Shown in pieces: positions 11,293 to 22,539 of a stretch of 64,000 bases of DNA (position 1 is its first letter; every line of letters begins with the position of its first letter). Made by a program: the position numbers and the translations under genes. The DNA is taken from NCBI RefSeq assembly GCF_003369915.1, contig NC_046677.1, forward strand, positions 16,368,001 through 16,432,000, in the 5' to 3' direction. Source of the stretch: Drosophila miranda. Taxonomy: Eukaryota > Arthropoda > Insecta > Diptera > Drosophilidae. The notes under the pieces are model-generated. The model searched no databases. It was not told the DNA's origin and was given only the letters and a program-made list of their open reading frames with translations.

Positions 11293-12175
11293 GAGAGTTG
11301 CATAATCTCAATCACAGAAGCTCAGCTCAGCCCAAAGTAATGTAAAGAGCAAGCATTTAACTGTAGAATAACATACATACAAACAGACACACAAACACTG
11401 ATGTACACTTTATGTAAATGTATTGCTGCTGGCTGTCGCCTGCTGCTGACGTCTGAAAAGCCGCTAACGAGACGGAACTTGGACAGCGCGTATAAATAAA
11501 TACAAATTCAGATTGTGTATACGCGGCCAGAGCGTGCACTCAGCCTGTCGAGGATTACTTTTGGCATGGACACGAATCATTCACAAAAATCGAGCTTTCC
11601 GCCCACTCATAATTCATTCAGCACCTTATTTCTTTTCCTTTACCTTGATCTCAAGTGTTTTTCTTTGATATTCATGTGTGTGTGCGTATATTTGCGCATG
11701 AGTGTGTGCGTGAGCTGTTTGCAAGAAAACAAGATGTTGCCAGGGGTAACGCATGGAGGGCGCTCTGATTGCCATCAAACTTCTAGAATAGTTACATCCC
11801 CAATAAGTATGTATAGCCAGAGCATGGAGTATACGTACGTAAGTACGTATAAAAATGTATATGCTTTGGTTCTTTTCTTTCACCCTTTGTGGCAAAAGCA
11901 GCCGTTTATGCTACACACACACATGCACATACACACACTACATGAATATATATGTATGCAGTAACTTGCATACGGCAAACATTTTTTCTGTCCACGTCTA
12001 CAATGGTGATTCGTCCACAATGTTTTATTTGGCTAAGTCACACATAACAAATAACATATTCAACTATATAACAATAATCAAGCTAACTCACCGTCACCGC
12101 TATAGCATTTTTTCGCGTCAATTCCACTAGCTGGGTTTTTATGTTTACATCAATGCCATTTATCGGATTTATCGC

Positions 12176-12252
12176 TAAAATATACCGCCGACCCTCAGAA
12201 ATATACTAAAATATCCGGTCACACTTTAAAAATATACCGTATATATACTGAA
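12176..12252. promoter_or_regulatory. Cluster of Drosophila core-promoter motifs (motif 1 and motif 6 type)
   Basis: GGTCACACT (core of Drosophila motif 1, the M1BP site) lies near 12214, flanked by repeated AAATATACCG or AAATATAC (motif 6 type). The same combination, with a shared 17-base GACCCTCAGAAATATAC, recurs at 30486-30545. It may be a genuine promoter or a repeat that carries promoter motifs; no gene begins here. Confidence 0.4.
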
Positions 12253-12279
12253 AAATTAAAGTTATATTATACATATTCC

Positions 12280-12445
12280 TAGTTTTTGATATTCCATCGA
12301 ATATTACTAACTAGATAGATCTCTCAGCCCTGCCCACATAGTTTTATCCAAATAATGAACCTATTTACTACTTGACTGGCTTATTTTAAATACTTGCTTT
12401 TATTGGATTAAGTCTAAAAAAAAGTTTTAGCAAAAAAGGGCGAAC
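12280..12445 (+). repeat. Dispersed repeat X, copy 1
   Basis: A module with TTTTTGATATTCC, CGAATATTACTAACTAGATAG, CAGCCCTGCCCACATAG and ACTTGACTGGCTTATTTTAAA. It matches 37007-37180 closely and 12481-12640 more loosely. No coding capacity. Confidence 0.65.
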
Positions 12446-12480
12446 AAAAAAAACGAAAAAACAACGAATAGTCGTTCCTA

Positions 12481-12640
12481 TTGCTCAATTTTGATATTCC
12501 GTTGAATATTTCTGGCTAACTAAGATTTTTAGCTCTGCCCATATAGTTTTTCCCCGTTGATGATTAAATTTTCTACAAGATTAATTACTTTTAAGTACTC
12601 CCATTTATTGTATTTTGACTACAAGGTTTCAACAAAAAAG
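12481..12640 (+). repeat. Dispersed repeat X, copy 2
   Basis: TTGCTCAATTTTGATATTCC, then GTTGAATATTTCTGGCTAAC and GCTCTGCCCATATAGTTTT. This is a diverged neighbour of copy 1 in the same orientation. Confidence 0.6.
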
Positions 12641-13260
12641 TTACACAAAAAACCAGTCGCAGTGTTGTCACGTGAATGTTGCTGGTAATTGAAGACTTGT
12701 TGCTTATCAACCTGAGTATGGACATTTGTATACCCAATCTTTTCTAGACTGTTGTAAAACGTAATTAATATATACATTTTCTAAAATTAATATATTTTAG
12801 ACGTATTCACGCATTTGATTAGTTTCTTGAATATATATTCTGATCCCGATACAAATTTTTTGGTCTCTGTAAGAAGACCACTAGCTTCAAAATTGGGTGT
12901 GTAGCTACCCGTGGGTATGCAAAATGTTGCTCAATCCGCGCCATGTTGGGGAACAATGCTGCTCGATTTCTCGGCCCTTACAATGATTGAATGAAATTCA
13001 TTATTGCTACCGATTCATACCTCCGTATGGAAGTTTCTATACTATTTGTTCTTAAATATACCTTTGAAAGTATTAAGTATTAAAAATATCGTACCCGGTC
13101 ACCCTGTACATAATGGGAGGAAAAGATTTTAAACCACCTATGCCTTCTTTATTTAGACCGCGGAAAATAATACTAATAATTATTCTTGGAGATATATTCT
13201 AAAATTTCTACTGGTGTACGATACTCATAGTTGCGATGAAAATCCCTCCCACCAAACGGC

Positions 13261-13268
13261 TATCGATA
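13261..13268. promoter_or_regulatory. DRE-type palindrome TATCGATA
   Basis: A perfect DREF consensus, with further ATCGACTCGAT sequence just downstream. A diverged motif 1 (GGTCACCCT) lies upstream near 13096. It suggests an old promoter or promoter-bearing repeat, but no ORF follows. Confidence 0.35.
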
Positions 13269-13584
13269 CTATCGACTCGATAGTTGAACTGCGCGCCTAT
13301 GTTTGAAATGAGTAACAAGGGGGAAGTACAATTTGAGAGAGCGAAAATTAAAAAAACCCGCTCGGCTTACCGACAGTCCAGGAGTGCATACACTTTTTTT
13401 TAGCTTGTCCTTTTTCAGTGGTTCCGATTTGCAGTCTAAATAAGAGTGCAAGATTTGTTTCGATTTTCTCCAACAGAGACTTCAGCCTACGATTATAAAG
13501 ATCAATGATGTCCCATATTTAGGTAAAAATCCGAATACATTCGTTTTCTGGTTGCGCAATATGAACCAACCCATATTTAATAGA

Positions 13585-14045
13585 TTTGCAGTAACTTTTT
13601 TAATAGTTTCATAGCACCTCTTAAAGTCTCATAGCCAACAGAATTAATAGTTTCAATGCTATCACCTTAACAGTCTTTTAGTTAGCTTTAATAATTTGAT
13701 AAAAAACCTTCTTATAGATTTATAGCAGTCAGCTTTAATAGTATCCTAGCTGAGATCTGCAATAGTTTCACAAAAGCCAGCTCTAAACGTTTTTAATGGC
13801 TTTATAGCAGTCTGCTTTGATAGTTAAATTGCAGGCACCGTTAGTAGTTTCAAAACTAGCACCTTATAGTTTCATATCAGCCACATTTAAAAGGTTCATA
13901 GCAACCAGATGTAGTTATTTCATACCAGCAAGCACTAGTAGTTTCATCATACTTTCGCAGCAGTCAGCATTGATATTATACAGCAGACGTCGTTGGCAGT
14001 TTTATAGCATACAGAATATAGTTTCAAAGAAACCAGTCAGCTCAG
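13585..14045 (+). repeat. Degenerate minisatellite
   Basis: Roughly fifteen imperfect units of about 24-33 bp whose core reads like TTTCATAGCAGYCAGCTTTAATAG (written here as two parts: TTTCATAGCAG and CAGCTTTAATAG). The units are too diverged to be a young tandem array. It ends about 450 bp before the GT31 array. Confidence 0.65.
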
Positions 14046-14490
14046 ATTTTTTTCAGTGTGGTGTTCATTGTCTATGTATGTCCCTATTTATGGGCTGGAA
14101 TGCTCTCTAGACCGTTCATTAATTGAATTGTGTCACAGCTACTTGATTGCTGTTATCTAAAAGACAGGAACGTATACTTATCAAGTATGAAGGTGTTGTC
14201 TAACTTGGAAGCAAAAGCAAAACATGTAGTTTTATTGTTAACCTTTATTTTTGGAACAGCTTATTAAAACTGTAAACATTCCCAACTTTATCTGATATGT
14301 GTTCCGTTGAATCAAATCACAGTCTGGTGTATGCGTTGGCGCCTAAAACGTTAACCAATCCAAGGTGGATTGAGATAGAGACTTAAATTTATCTAGACGC
14401 GTTCGAAACGATTTAAAATCTTTCCCTTTGGCCTTTAGATAAATGCTGTTCATTTACATAGATTTAGTCCTTAGGTAATTGAAAAAAAAA

Positions 14491-15806
14491 CTATTTACAC
14501 TTTATAGTCGAATCCAACAGGTCCCTCCAAAGATGATATTGTTCCCTTGGCTTGATCTTGTGCACGCTGATCGCGTTGCGAATTTTGCACGGACGCAGCG
14601 AGATTCGGCTGTTGAGAAATTCGTTGGCGTGCTCCCTCCTAATCTTCAACCTTTTGGCCACGAAGCCCGTGATCAAGACATCTTCTAGTTGCATATAGTA
14701 AGTGTTGAGTGATTGCACGTATAGCTCATGGACAATGTCGCCAGTGAGGAGGTACGCGGGTCCGGTGGTAAACGGTGGATACTGCCAGCCGTTATATAAT
14801 TTATATGGAACAAAATACTTTGACGTTCTTTTTCGGATGGGTTTCCAGTCCTCGACCAATCGCCCGTAGATAGTTCGCTCGTTCTTGTACCGAGCGTCTA
14901 TGAAATCGAGCAGTTTAGGAACATTGATGAACATGTCATCATCAGTCTTAAGGATGAATTTCACATTGGGACAGTGTGTATCTGCCCATTCAAGCATCGA
15001 GATCGTCTTCAGAGAGAGATTGAAGTAAGAGTCTATGAAGTGTCCTCGTATCATATCGCCATACATATTGTTCTCCTTGTTGAGAGCCTCGTTCAGGGAT
15101 GCATTCGTGGTACGGCCAAGGATAAAAGCCATGCCGACAATTTGCCTGCTTCCATAGTTCATCCAGGTCCGCCTTATGGACATTCTTTCTTTAAAATTGG
15201 ACTGTGCTGAGGTGATCAGAATGAGCAGCCGTAGGGATAACCCCCTGTGCATACATATCTTCTGTATATCAATCTCTTCGTTTAGGTGGCCTGGTTCATA
15301 CAGTTTCATTGCCAGCTCTCGAAGTACAGGCAACGCGGAGGGACCACTTAATGTTTGTATGCTGCTACTGTATTTCTTCATTTCAATAAATTGTTTCCGC
15401 AAAATTGTCTTGATATCTTCGATCCCCGACGACTCTGTCAGTTGGTTGGAAACAGCCACAAGGGATTGAAAACTTTTATTCCCCTCCAGATAAATGCTCC
15501 TATCTGTGGAAGGAGATTTACAGATGAGAGGAGTTAAGGTGGAGGAATACTAACTACTGCCATGATTATTGCTGGTGCTGCTATTGATTTTGTCTGCAAA
15601 TAAAAGATGAAATCATATTAAGAAGTCGCCTGGCAAGACTCACTAGTAACATTTTGCTTGATTTGATGGCGCATCGGTAACCCTGTAACGGAATATTCTT
15701 GTGTCCTGGAGAGGATCTCTTTGGCCGAGGAAAATTTATACATGAGCATTATGATAATGACAGCACCGAAAACCGTAAAAAACCTCATCCGTTGGTTCCT
15801 GGACAT
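14491..15806 (-). CDS. GT31 beta-1,3-galactosyltransferase-like, array copy 1
   Basis: Three exons, 15806-15644, 15593-15555 and 15503-14491, join in frame to 404 residues. Exon 1 gives a short cytosolic tail and a type II membrane anchor (RFFTVFGAVIIIMLMYKF). Exon 2 encodes only 13 codons of stem. Exon 3 carries the lumenal catalytic domain with the GT31 motifs MSIRRTWMNYGS, FILGRTTNASLN, NLSLKTISMLEW, the metal-binding KTDDDMF and LEDVLITG, and ends in TIKCK. It should transfer galactose or GlcNAc from a UDP-sugar in the Golgi; donor and acceptor cannot be read from sequence. The catalytic part is most like copy 8. ATGs up to 15878 are possible, but 15806 gives the usual short tail. Confidence 0.85.
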
Positions 15807-15944
15807 CTTCTTCTTGACTGGACATAAAAACGCTTGTCTTTTATTCCGGTGTTCTCTAATTGTTCCGACAATGAACATACAATTTTGATAAACAATCCCG
15901 ATGATTTTCTATTGCACTAAACACATGTGAATTTTCAATACAAT

Positions 15945-15995
15945 AAACAGTCGGAACGGTTTTGTCATGGCCCACGTGCCTCTCAGATGGTATGG
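15945..15995 (-). promoter_or_regulatory. Conserved 5'-flank element with CACGTG, copy 1
   Basis: A block resembling CAGTCGAAAC, TTTTGTCA and CACGTGCCTC occurs 150-200 bp upstream of several array copies. The E-box CACGTG is at 15973-15978, about 170 bp from the copy 1 start codon. It may be promoter or first-exon sequence. Confidence 0.4.
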
Positions 15996-16064
15996 CAGGA
16001 GGGGCAGGATTATCTAGTACATTTAAAATACACTTGTTTCAGTGTTGCATCAGAGGAGAATGTA

Positions 16065-16225
16065 GAGCAAGTCCGGTTGATCTAGCTCTTATGGTCTCTG
16101 AGATCCGGCTTATCGGGACGCACGGACGGACGGACAGACAGACATGGCTATATCGACTCGGCTATTGATGCTGATCAAGAATATATATACTTTATGGTGA
16201 CGGAAACGCTTTCTTCTGGGTGTTA
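16065..16225 (+). repeat. Dispersed Drosophila repeat (INE-1/Helitron-like signature)
   Basis: GTCTCTGAGATC, a GGACGGACGGACAGACAGAC run, ATGGCTATATCGACTCGGCT and ATATATATACTTTATGG form a sequence combination common in Drosophila interspersed repeats. Diverged versions sit at 20155-20285 and 32920-33035, in equivalent spots between array copies. The exact family name needs a repeat library. Confidence 0.6.
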
Positions 16226-16510
16226 AACACATCAGGGTTCACCACAAATCGAATATACCTGTATGCTCTTTGAGTATAATGAATATGTACTTATATAAAA
16301 TGAAATTAGTTCTCTCAGCTTTGCGTTCGAGTTCAATGGATTATAACGAACAATTTGTAAAATAAATATTGGTAATTTAATTTTACTTTTTACATATATG
16401 TATATTCTCAACACCTAAGATAAACATCACATACAATGTAGTTCTATTTCTGTATCGGGCTTTAGTTAATGATTATCTTTTACATAGATTTCGTCCTTGT
16501 TCGAAGGAAA

Positions 16511-17929
16511 TTATTCACACTTTTTAGTCGAGTCCATGAGGTTCCTCCAAAGATAGTACTGTTCAATTGGCTTGATCTTGTGTACGCTGATCGCATTGCG
16601 TATGTTGCACGGAAGGAACGAGATTCGGCTGTTGCGAAATTCGTTGGCATCCACCCTCTTGATCTTCAACCTCTTGGCCACAATTCCCGTGATGAAGACA
16701 TCTTCTAGTGGCATATAATACGTATTGAGCGATTGCACGTATAGCTCATGGACAATGTCGCCAGTGAGGAGGTAGGCGGGTCCGGTGGTAAATGGTGGAT
16801 AAACGGTGCCCCCAAATTGTTGGCGAGACACAAAACTTTTAGATTTCTCACTTCGAATTGGCTTGAACTTCCTGGCCAAGCGCCCGTAGATGCTTCGAGC
16901 TATCTTTTTTCCATCTATGAAGTCGAGCAGTTTAAGGACATTAATGAACATGTCGTCATCTGTCTTAAGGATGTACTTCACACGATGACAGTGCGTATCC
17001 GTCCATTCTAATAAAGAGATCGTCTTCAGAGTGAGATTATTGTAAGAGTCCATGAAGTGTCCACGTATCATATCACCATAAATATAGTTCTCCTTGTTAA
17101 CAGACTCGTTCAGGGACGCATTCGTGGTACGGCCAAGCACAAAGGCCATGCCGACATCTCGCCTGCTTCCATAGTGCATCCAGGTGTGTCTGATAGACAT
17201 TCTCGCCATAAAGTGAGAGTGTTCTGAGGTGATCAGAATGAGCAGCTTTAAGTATTTCCCCCTGTGTTTACATATCCTCTTTATATCAATCTCTTTGTTT
17301 AGATGGCCTGGTTCATAGATTTTCATTGTGAGTACTGGACGATCAGGTAATAACGGGGCAGCACGTAATGTTTTTACACTGCTAATGCCCTTAACAGGGC
17401 TTACAACGGGTACGGGTTTGTGGGACTTTTTTCGAGGGTGTGCCTTCTTCCTGGATTTACTTCTGTTTTTAATAAATTGGCTCGGTTTTATTGTCTTGAT
17501 ATCTTCGTTTTCAGCCGTCTTTAGAAGTGGATTGGAATAAGCCGAAAAGGCTTGAATACTGCTATGCACCACACTGAGATTTTTCTTCTCCAGTTTATTG
17601 CTTCTTTCTGTGGAAAGAGATTAAACAGATAAGCAGAGCTCAGGTGGAGAAATAATTACAAATAATTACACAATTACCAGTGAGTGGATAATTTCCGATG
17701 TTGCTGCCATGATTTTCGCTGCGTCTCCTGCTCGGGATTTTGCCTGAAAATCAAAGATTAGATAATAATAAGAAGTCGCTTGACAAGACTCACTAAAAAC
17801 ATTTTTCTCGATTTTATGGCGCATCGGAAACCCTCCAGCGGAATGCACATATTTGCTTTCCTGCGCCGAGAAAGAAGCGTTGATTAAGGTTATGACAATG
17901 AAAGCACCTAAAACCATAAAGAACCGCAT
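16511..17929 (-). CDS. GT31 beta-1,3-galactosyltransferase-like, array copy 2
   Basis: Exons 17929-17794, 17743-17678 and 17607-16511 join in frame to 432 residues. Exon 1 encodes a membrane anchor (MRFFMVLGAFIVITLINASF) almost identical to that of copy 3. Exon 2 (66 bp) and the start of exon 3 form a longer basic stem (NRSKSRKKAHPRKKSHK) that is shared with copy 7. The catalytic domain has MSIRHTWMHYGS, FVLGRTTNASLN, NLTLKTISLLEW, KTDDDMF, FTTGPAYLLTGD and LEDVFITG; Cys positions agree with the other copies. TAA stop at 16511. Predicted Golgi type II enzyme; substrate unknown. Confidence 0.85.
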
Positions 17930-18109
17930 CCTTTTGGTGTTTTTGGTTCCGACTAAACCTACTGGACATACAATTTCTTGGCTTGAATAACTTTATATTT
18001 TTTCAATGTTTCGTCACTAAAGAAAGGAATGTGGTTAAACTGCAATGATAACTGAAATTTAGAAACAAAAAATAACGATGATTCCAAACAAATTCTAATT
18101 TTCAATACA

Positions 18110-18162
18110 TTAAGCAGTCGAAACGTTTTTGTCAAGGCACACCTTAAGATATCAGGGTATTC
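18110..18162 (-). promoter_or_regulatory. Conserved 5'-flank element, copy 2 (CACGTG part missing)
   Basis: CATTAAGCAGTCGAAAC, TTTTTGTCAAGGCACAC and CTTAAGAT are kept, but the ACGTGCCTCG segment present near copies 3 and 7 is deleted, removing the E-box. Confidence 0.4.
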
Positions 18163-18605
18163 TCATTCAAAATCTATACATATTCAAAGTAGTATATTAA
18201 GTAGATGAGATATACATAGGGTCCAGGGTCAGGCGATTGCTAATCTCTTTGCTCAATTTTTCCAAAAAACATCCGATTTCAGTAAAGCATTTGACTTTGT
18301 AAACCATCTAATATAATAATATAATTTCTAAAACTACTATACATATCCCTAAAGTCTGCTTTAGGTCTCATCAAGACATGTGTGTATGTACATGTACATA
18401 TGTATATACTGACTGATTTCCGGGTATAAAAGTAGAGTCATTTAACAGATACATCTTCTATTTTTTTCAGAATTCCATCTTGAATCTGAGGGTGTGTTTA
18501 ATTTCAAATAATTAATTTTTAATCAGTATTATCAATTACGCAAAACATTATCAGATGGCTAGACGAGCAAAAAATTGTTTCAATTATAACACTCTTCCGA
18601 TTTAA

Positions 18606-19895
18606 TTAATTGCTTCTATCAACTGTTTTGCACTTGACAGTGGAGTCCATCTGCTTTCTCCAAATATCGTATATTTCGTTTTCCTTGATATCATGAATGC
18701 TGATCGCGTCGCGGATTGTGCACGGCAGGAACGGGATGCGCCTGTTGTAAAAGCTGCTGGCATGCACAATCTTAATCTTCAAGCTCTGGACCAAAACGCC
18801 CGTGAAGATATCTTCAAGTTGAATATAAGACGTTCTGAGCGAGTGAACATATAGCTCATGTACAATGTCTCCAGTAAGAAGGTAGGCAGTTCCGGTGGCA
18901 AATGGTGGAAAAACAGAGCCCCCATATTGATGATATGGTAAAAAATATTTCGACGCCCTTTGTCGGTTTGGCTTTGCACTCTCAATTATGTGACCATATA
19001 TCGTTCGATTATCCTTATGTCCGTCTATGAAGGCGAGCAGCTTAGGAACATTTATGAACGTATCGTCATCTGTTTTAAGGATGTATTTTACACGAGGACA
19101 GTGCGTATCTGTCCATTCTAGCAAAGAGATCGTCTTCAGAGTGAGATTAATGTAAGAGTCTATGAACTGTCCACGTATCATATCGCCATATATATAATTC
19201 TCCTTGTTGAGAGCCGCGTTCAGGGTCGCATTCGTGGTGCGTCCAAGGACAAAGGCTATGCCTACATCTCGCCTGCTTCCATAGTTCATCCAGGTATGTC
19301 TGATGGACATTCTCGCCGTAAAGTGGGAATGCGCTGAGGTGATCAGAATGAGGAGCTTTAAGTATTTCCCCCCGTATCCACATATCCTCTTTATATCTAT
19401 ATCTTTGTTTAGATGGCCTGGTTCATATATTTTCATTGTAAGTACTGGACGATCAAGTACTAAGGGGGCAGCACTTGATGTTTGTACACTGCTAATGCCC
19501 TTAATAGGGCGAAGATTTTTCTCCTCCGGTTTATTACTTCTTTCTGTGGAAAAAGATTAAACACATAAGCGGAGCTCAGGTTGGGGAATAATTACAAAGA
19601 ATTGCACACTTGCCAGTTAGTGGATAATTTCCGATGTTGCTTCCATGATTTTTGCTAGGTCTCCTGCTGGGGATTTTGCCTGAAAGTCAATGATTAGATA
19701 ATAATAAGAAGTCGCTTGACAAGACTCACTAAAAACATTTTTCTCGATTTTATGGCGCATCGGAAACCCTCCAGCGGAATGCACATATTTGCTTTCCTTC
19801 GCCGAGAAAGAAGCGTTAATTAAGGTTATGACAATGAAAGCACCTAAAACCATACAGAGCCGCATCCTTTTGGTGTTGTTGGTGCGGCTTTTCAC
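18606..19895 (-). CDS. GT31 beta-1,3-galactosyltransferase-like, array copy 3 (GC-AG intron)
   Basis: Exons 19895-19730, 19679-19614 and 19543-18606 join in frame to 389 residues, the shortest full copy. The start MKSRTNNTKRMRL precedes the anchor. The stem in exon 3 is cut short relative to copy 2: the sequence coding the basic KKxHPRKK block is missing. The catalytic domain has MSIRHTWMNYGS, FVLGRTTNATLN, KTDDDTF (the usual M is replaced by T) and LEDIFTGVLV, so the motif after ED is altered. Intron 2 would begin with GC (CTG then GCAAGTG), whereas copy 7 has GTAAGTG at the same place. GC-AG introns are functional, so the gene may still be expressed. Confidence 0.78.
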
Positions 19896-20049
19896 TAAAC
19901 GTACTGGACATAAAAATTCTTCTCTTGTATACCTTTATATTTTTTAGTATTTCCTCACTGAAGAATAGAATGTGGTTCAATTGCAATTAACCCTGAAATT
20001 TAGATAAACAATCCCGATATCCCAAACAAATTCGAATTTTCAGTACATT

Positions 20050-20100
20050 AAGCAGTCGAAACATTTTTATCAAGGCACACGTGCCTCGACATTAAGATTT
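20050..20100 (-). promoter_or_regulatory. Conserved 5'-flank element with CACGTG, copy 3
   Basis: AGCAGTCGAAACATTTTTAT then CAAGGCACACGTGCCTCGAC. The E-box CACGTG is at 20078-20083, about 185 bp upstream of the copy 3 start. The core forms a short inverted repeat, GGCAC/GTGCC. Confidence 0.4.
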
Positions 20101-20154
20101 ACAGGTATTCTGTCACGAGATGAACGTAATCAACAAAGACAATTGGAACGGAAA

Positions 20155-20285
20155 ATAGCAGTTGAGTTTTTATAGTCTCTGAGATTTAATCATTAATGTA
20201 GCAATGTGCATTAACACGACGATTGATCCTGACCAGAGTCATGATTCTCTATTAATAACATATATTTTTGGCGTTATAACGCAAT
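20155..20285 (+). repeat. Diverged copy of the interspersed repeat at 16065
   Basis: GTCTCTGAGAT, CGATTGATCCTGACCAGAGTC and a degraded ATATATTTTTGGCG correspond in order to the sequence at 16065-16225. Confidence 0.45.
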
Positions 20286-20369
20286 GAAATGTATGATCAG
20301 ATGCTAGATAATCAACAAGTTGTTTAAATTTTTTAATTAACGCTTCCGATTTTATTAAAATTCTGTCGA

Positions 20370-21483
20370 CTAAATGCGAGTAGTAAATGTTTTGAAATTT
20401 TGATAATATGCAGTTGCCTTACACCTGACAGTCGAGGCCATCAGCTTCCTCCAAAGATCGTATTGTTCACTTTCTCTGATCATATGTGCGCTGATCGTGT
20501 GGCGGATGCTGCAAGGATGCAACGAGATGCGGCTGTTGCGAAAGTAGCCGCTATGAACCCTCTTAATCTTTAAGCGATTGGCCACAAAACCCGTCATGAA
20601 GACATCCTCTAGATGAAAATAATACGTTCTGAGCGAATGCACGTATAGATCATGTACAGTATCTCCAGTGAGAAGGTAGGCAGGTCCGGTGGTAAATGGT
20701 GGATAAACGCTGTACCCATATTGTTTGTCAGACACAAAATTTTTCGATTTGTTACTTCGTATTGGCTTCCACTTCTTGGCCAAGCGGCCGTAGATGGTTC
20801 GAGAGTTTTTTTTCCCATCTATGAAGGCAAGTAGTTTGGGGACATTGATGAACATGTCGTCATCTGTCTTAAGGATGTACTTCACACGGGGACAGTGCGT
20901 ATCTACCCATTCAAGCATCGAGATCGTCTTTAGAGTGAGATTGAAGTAAGAGTCTATGAAGTGGCCACGTATCATATCGCCATAAATATAGTTCTCCTGG
21001 TTGAGCGCCTCGTTCAGGGTCTGATTTGTGCTGCTTCCGAGGACAAAGGCCATGCCGACATCTCGCCTGTTTCCATAGTGCATCCAGGTGTGTCTGATTG
21101 ACATTCTCGCCATAAAGTGGGCCTGTGCTGAGGTTATAAGAATAAGCAGCTTTAAAAAAGCCCCCCCGTCCTTACATATTTTCTGGTTATCAATATTTTC
21201 GTTGACGTGGCCGGGTTCATAAACATTAAATATTGGTGCTGGCTGGGCGCTTAATTCTGGTACGCTGCTCCTAGCAGTGGTGCTGGCAATTGGTACGGTG
21301 ATGTTCGTCGGTATCTTCTTCTTGGAAGTACTAGGATATGTAGTAGATTGGTTCTGCATTATTGCCTTGATATCCTCGTTCTCAAACGACTTTTGCAGTT
21401 GATTGAAATCAGCCAAAAGGGTCTCCTTTCAATATTTCTATACACTAAACTGAGATTTTGCTCCTCAGTGATGATGCTCCTTT
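20370..21483 (-). pseudogene. GT31 array copy 4: intact catalytic frame, lost membrane-anchor exons
   Basis: The catalytic exon is open for over 340 codons and keeps MSIRHTWMHYGN, KTDDDMF, FTTGPAYLLTGD and LEDVFMTG. The exon from its acceptor at 21483 is 1114 bp, which is 1 modulo 3, while every other copy is 2 modulo 3. A net frameshift near 21415-21430 therefore separates the stem start from the catalytic frame. Upstream, recognisable remains of intron 2, exon 2 and exon 1 exist at about 21530-21840, but the exon 1 donor has changed from GTGAGT to a GCGCTT-like sequence. The first in-frame ATG (21359) would give 329 residues with no anchor or signal peptide. It is either a young pseudogene or a cytosolic protein; the first is likelier. 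Confidence 0.65.
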
Positions 21484-22284
21484 CTGTAGAAGATTAAACA
21501 GATGAATGGGGTTCAAGTTAAGAAAGAATTATATTCTTATAAATCAATTCTATTCTGATTGCACTTTTTACCAATAGAATGTGAAGAACCATATCAATTG
21601 ACCATGCAAATCTTTATTTAATGGTTTAGCCTGTAGCCTAACATATCATTTACAAATCATAATAAAAAGCGTGAAATCGAATTGGATACTGGCCGTGCAA
21701 TTTTCGTTCGACTTGCTTGCGATGGCATGATGGTCGCTGCTGTAGATTAAGAGGTCGCCTGAAAAGAAGCGCAAGCCACATTTTGCTCTATGTTTTTGAA
21801 GAAATTTACCGGAGAATTATAGATATGTAAAAAGTTTAAGCGTAATCTGTTAAATAAATAATTAAATACATCATCTTGGAAGGTATATTCAAACAGCTGC
21901 AGCTTAGCTATACGGTTTTTGACTAGTGTTTTAAATTACTACGTTGACGTTGAATGGGTGCACCAACAAGTGGGCAAAGTGTCACCAAACCAAGTCGCGC
22001 TGCCGCATGACGCGCGTCACGTATCACCTAACCGGTCACGTACGTGCAGGAAAGATAGATGTTAGACTAGTGATCGAGGTAAATTATAACTAAACTAACA
22101 GTTTTAAGCATAAAACATGAATATGGTACCTATAAGCCCAAATATAAACGCGAGTAGGCAGAAAAATTAGTCACTTAAGAAATATTTACACAGCTTTTTA
22201 ATGTCTATCAATAATCAAATACTATTTGTATATTTTATAAGAAGCCAAAATCGTGTTGCAAATAATTTTAAAAAAAATGTCACG

Positions 22285-22520
22285 TCCGATTTTGCAAGGT
22301 ATTCCAAATATAGTACTGATCTGTTGTATCGAACGTACAATATATAATGAACTGATGTGCAACCGCTGTCTTCACGATTAATTTCCAAGCTTTCGGAACC
22401 CTACTCGTCCCGACAATGTCCTCCAGCTCAGACCCAATCGGGCATACATAATCCTTTTAGTCAAATGCGTGTTCAGAAATTCCAGGAACTTGGGACCATT
22501 GAGAAACATTGTGTGGTGGC
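22285..22520 (-). pseudogene. GT31 array copy 5: fragmentary relic
   Basis: TCCAAATATAGTACTGATCTG resembles the 3' coding end of copy 2 (TCCAAAGATAGTACTGTTCAA). About 150 bp later, CAGAAATTCC, GGAACTTGGGACCATTGAG and AAACATTGTGTGGTGG resemble the segment around the DDD motif in other copies. Most of the gene between and beyond is deleted and the frame is broken. The conserved 5'-flank element survives as a diverged trace at 22915-22965. Confidence 0.55.
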
Positions 22521-22539
22521 TTAAAAATTGTTTTTCTAC

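Larger units (their letters stand above)
8522..12160. other. Intergenic and upstream region, no gene recognised
   Basis: Only short, uninformative ORFs occur. A 45-bp sequence is present twice (see the repeats at 9343 and 10831), and a GA-rich run sits at 11265-11292. The region should contain the promoter and 5' leader of the LRR-Ig gene, but no initiation site could be fixed. Confidence 0.4.

Noticed and set aside
11660-11950. GTGTGTG and CACACA-rich ORFs near 11.7-11.9 kb
   Set aside because: ORFs arise from simple sequence; no protein features.
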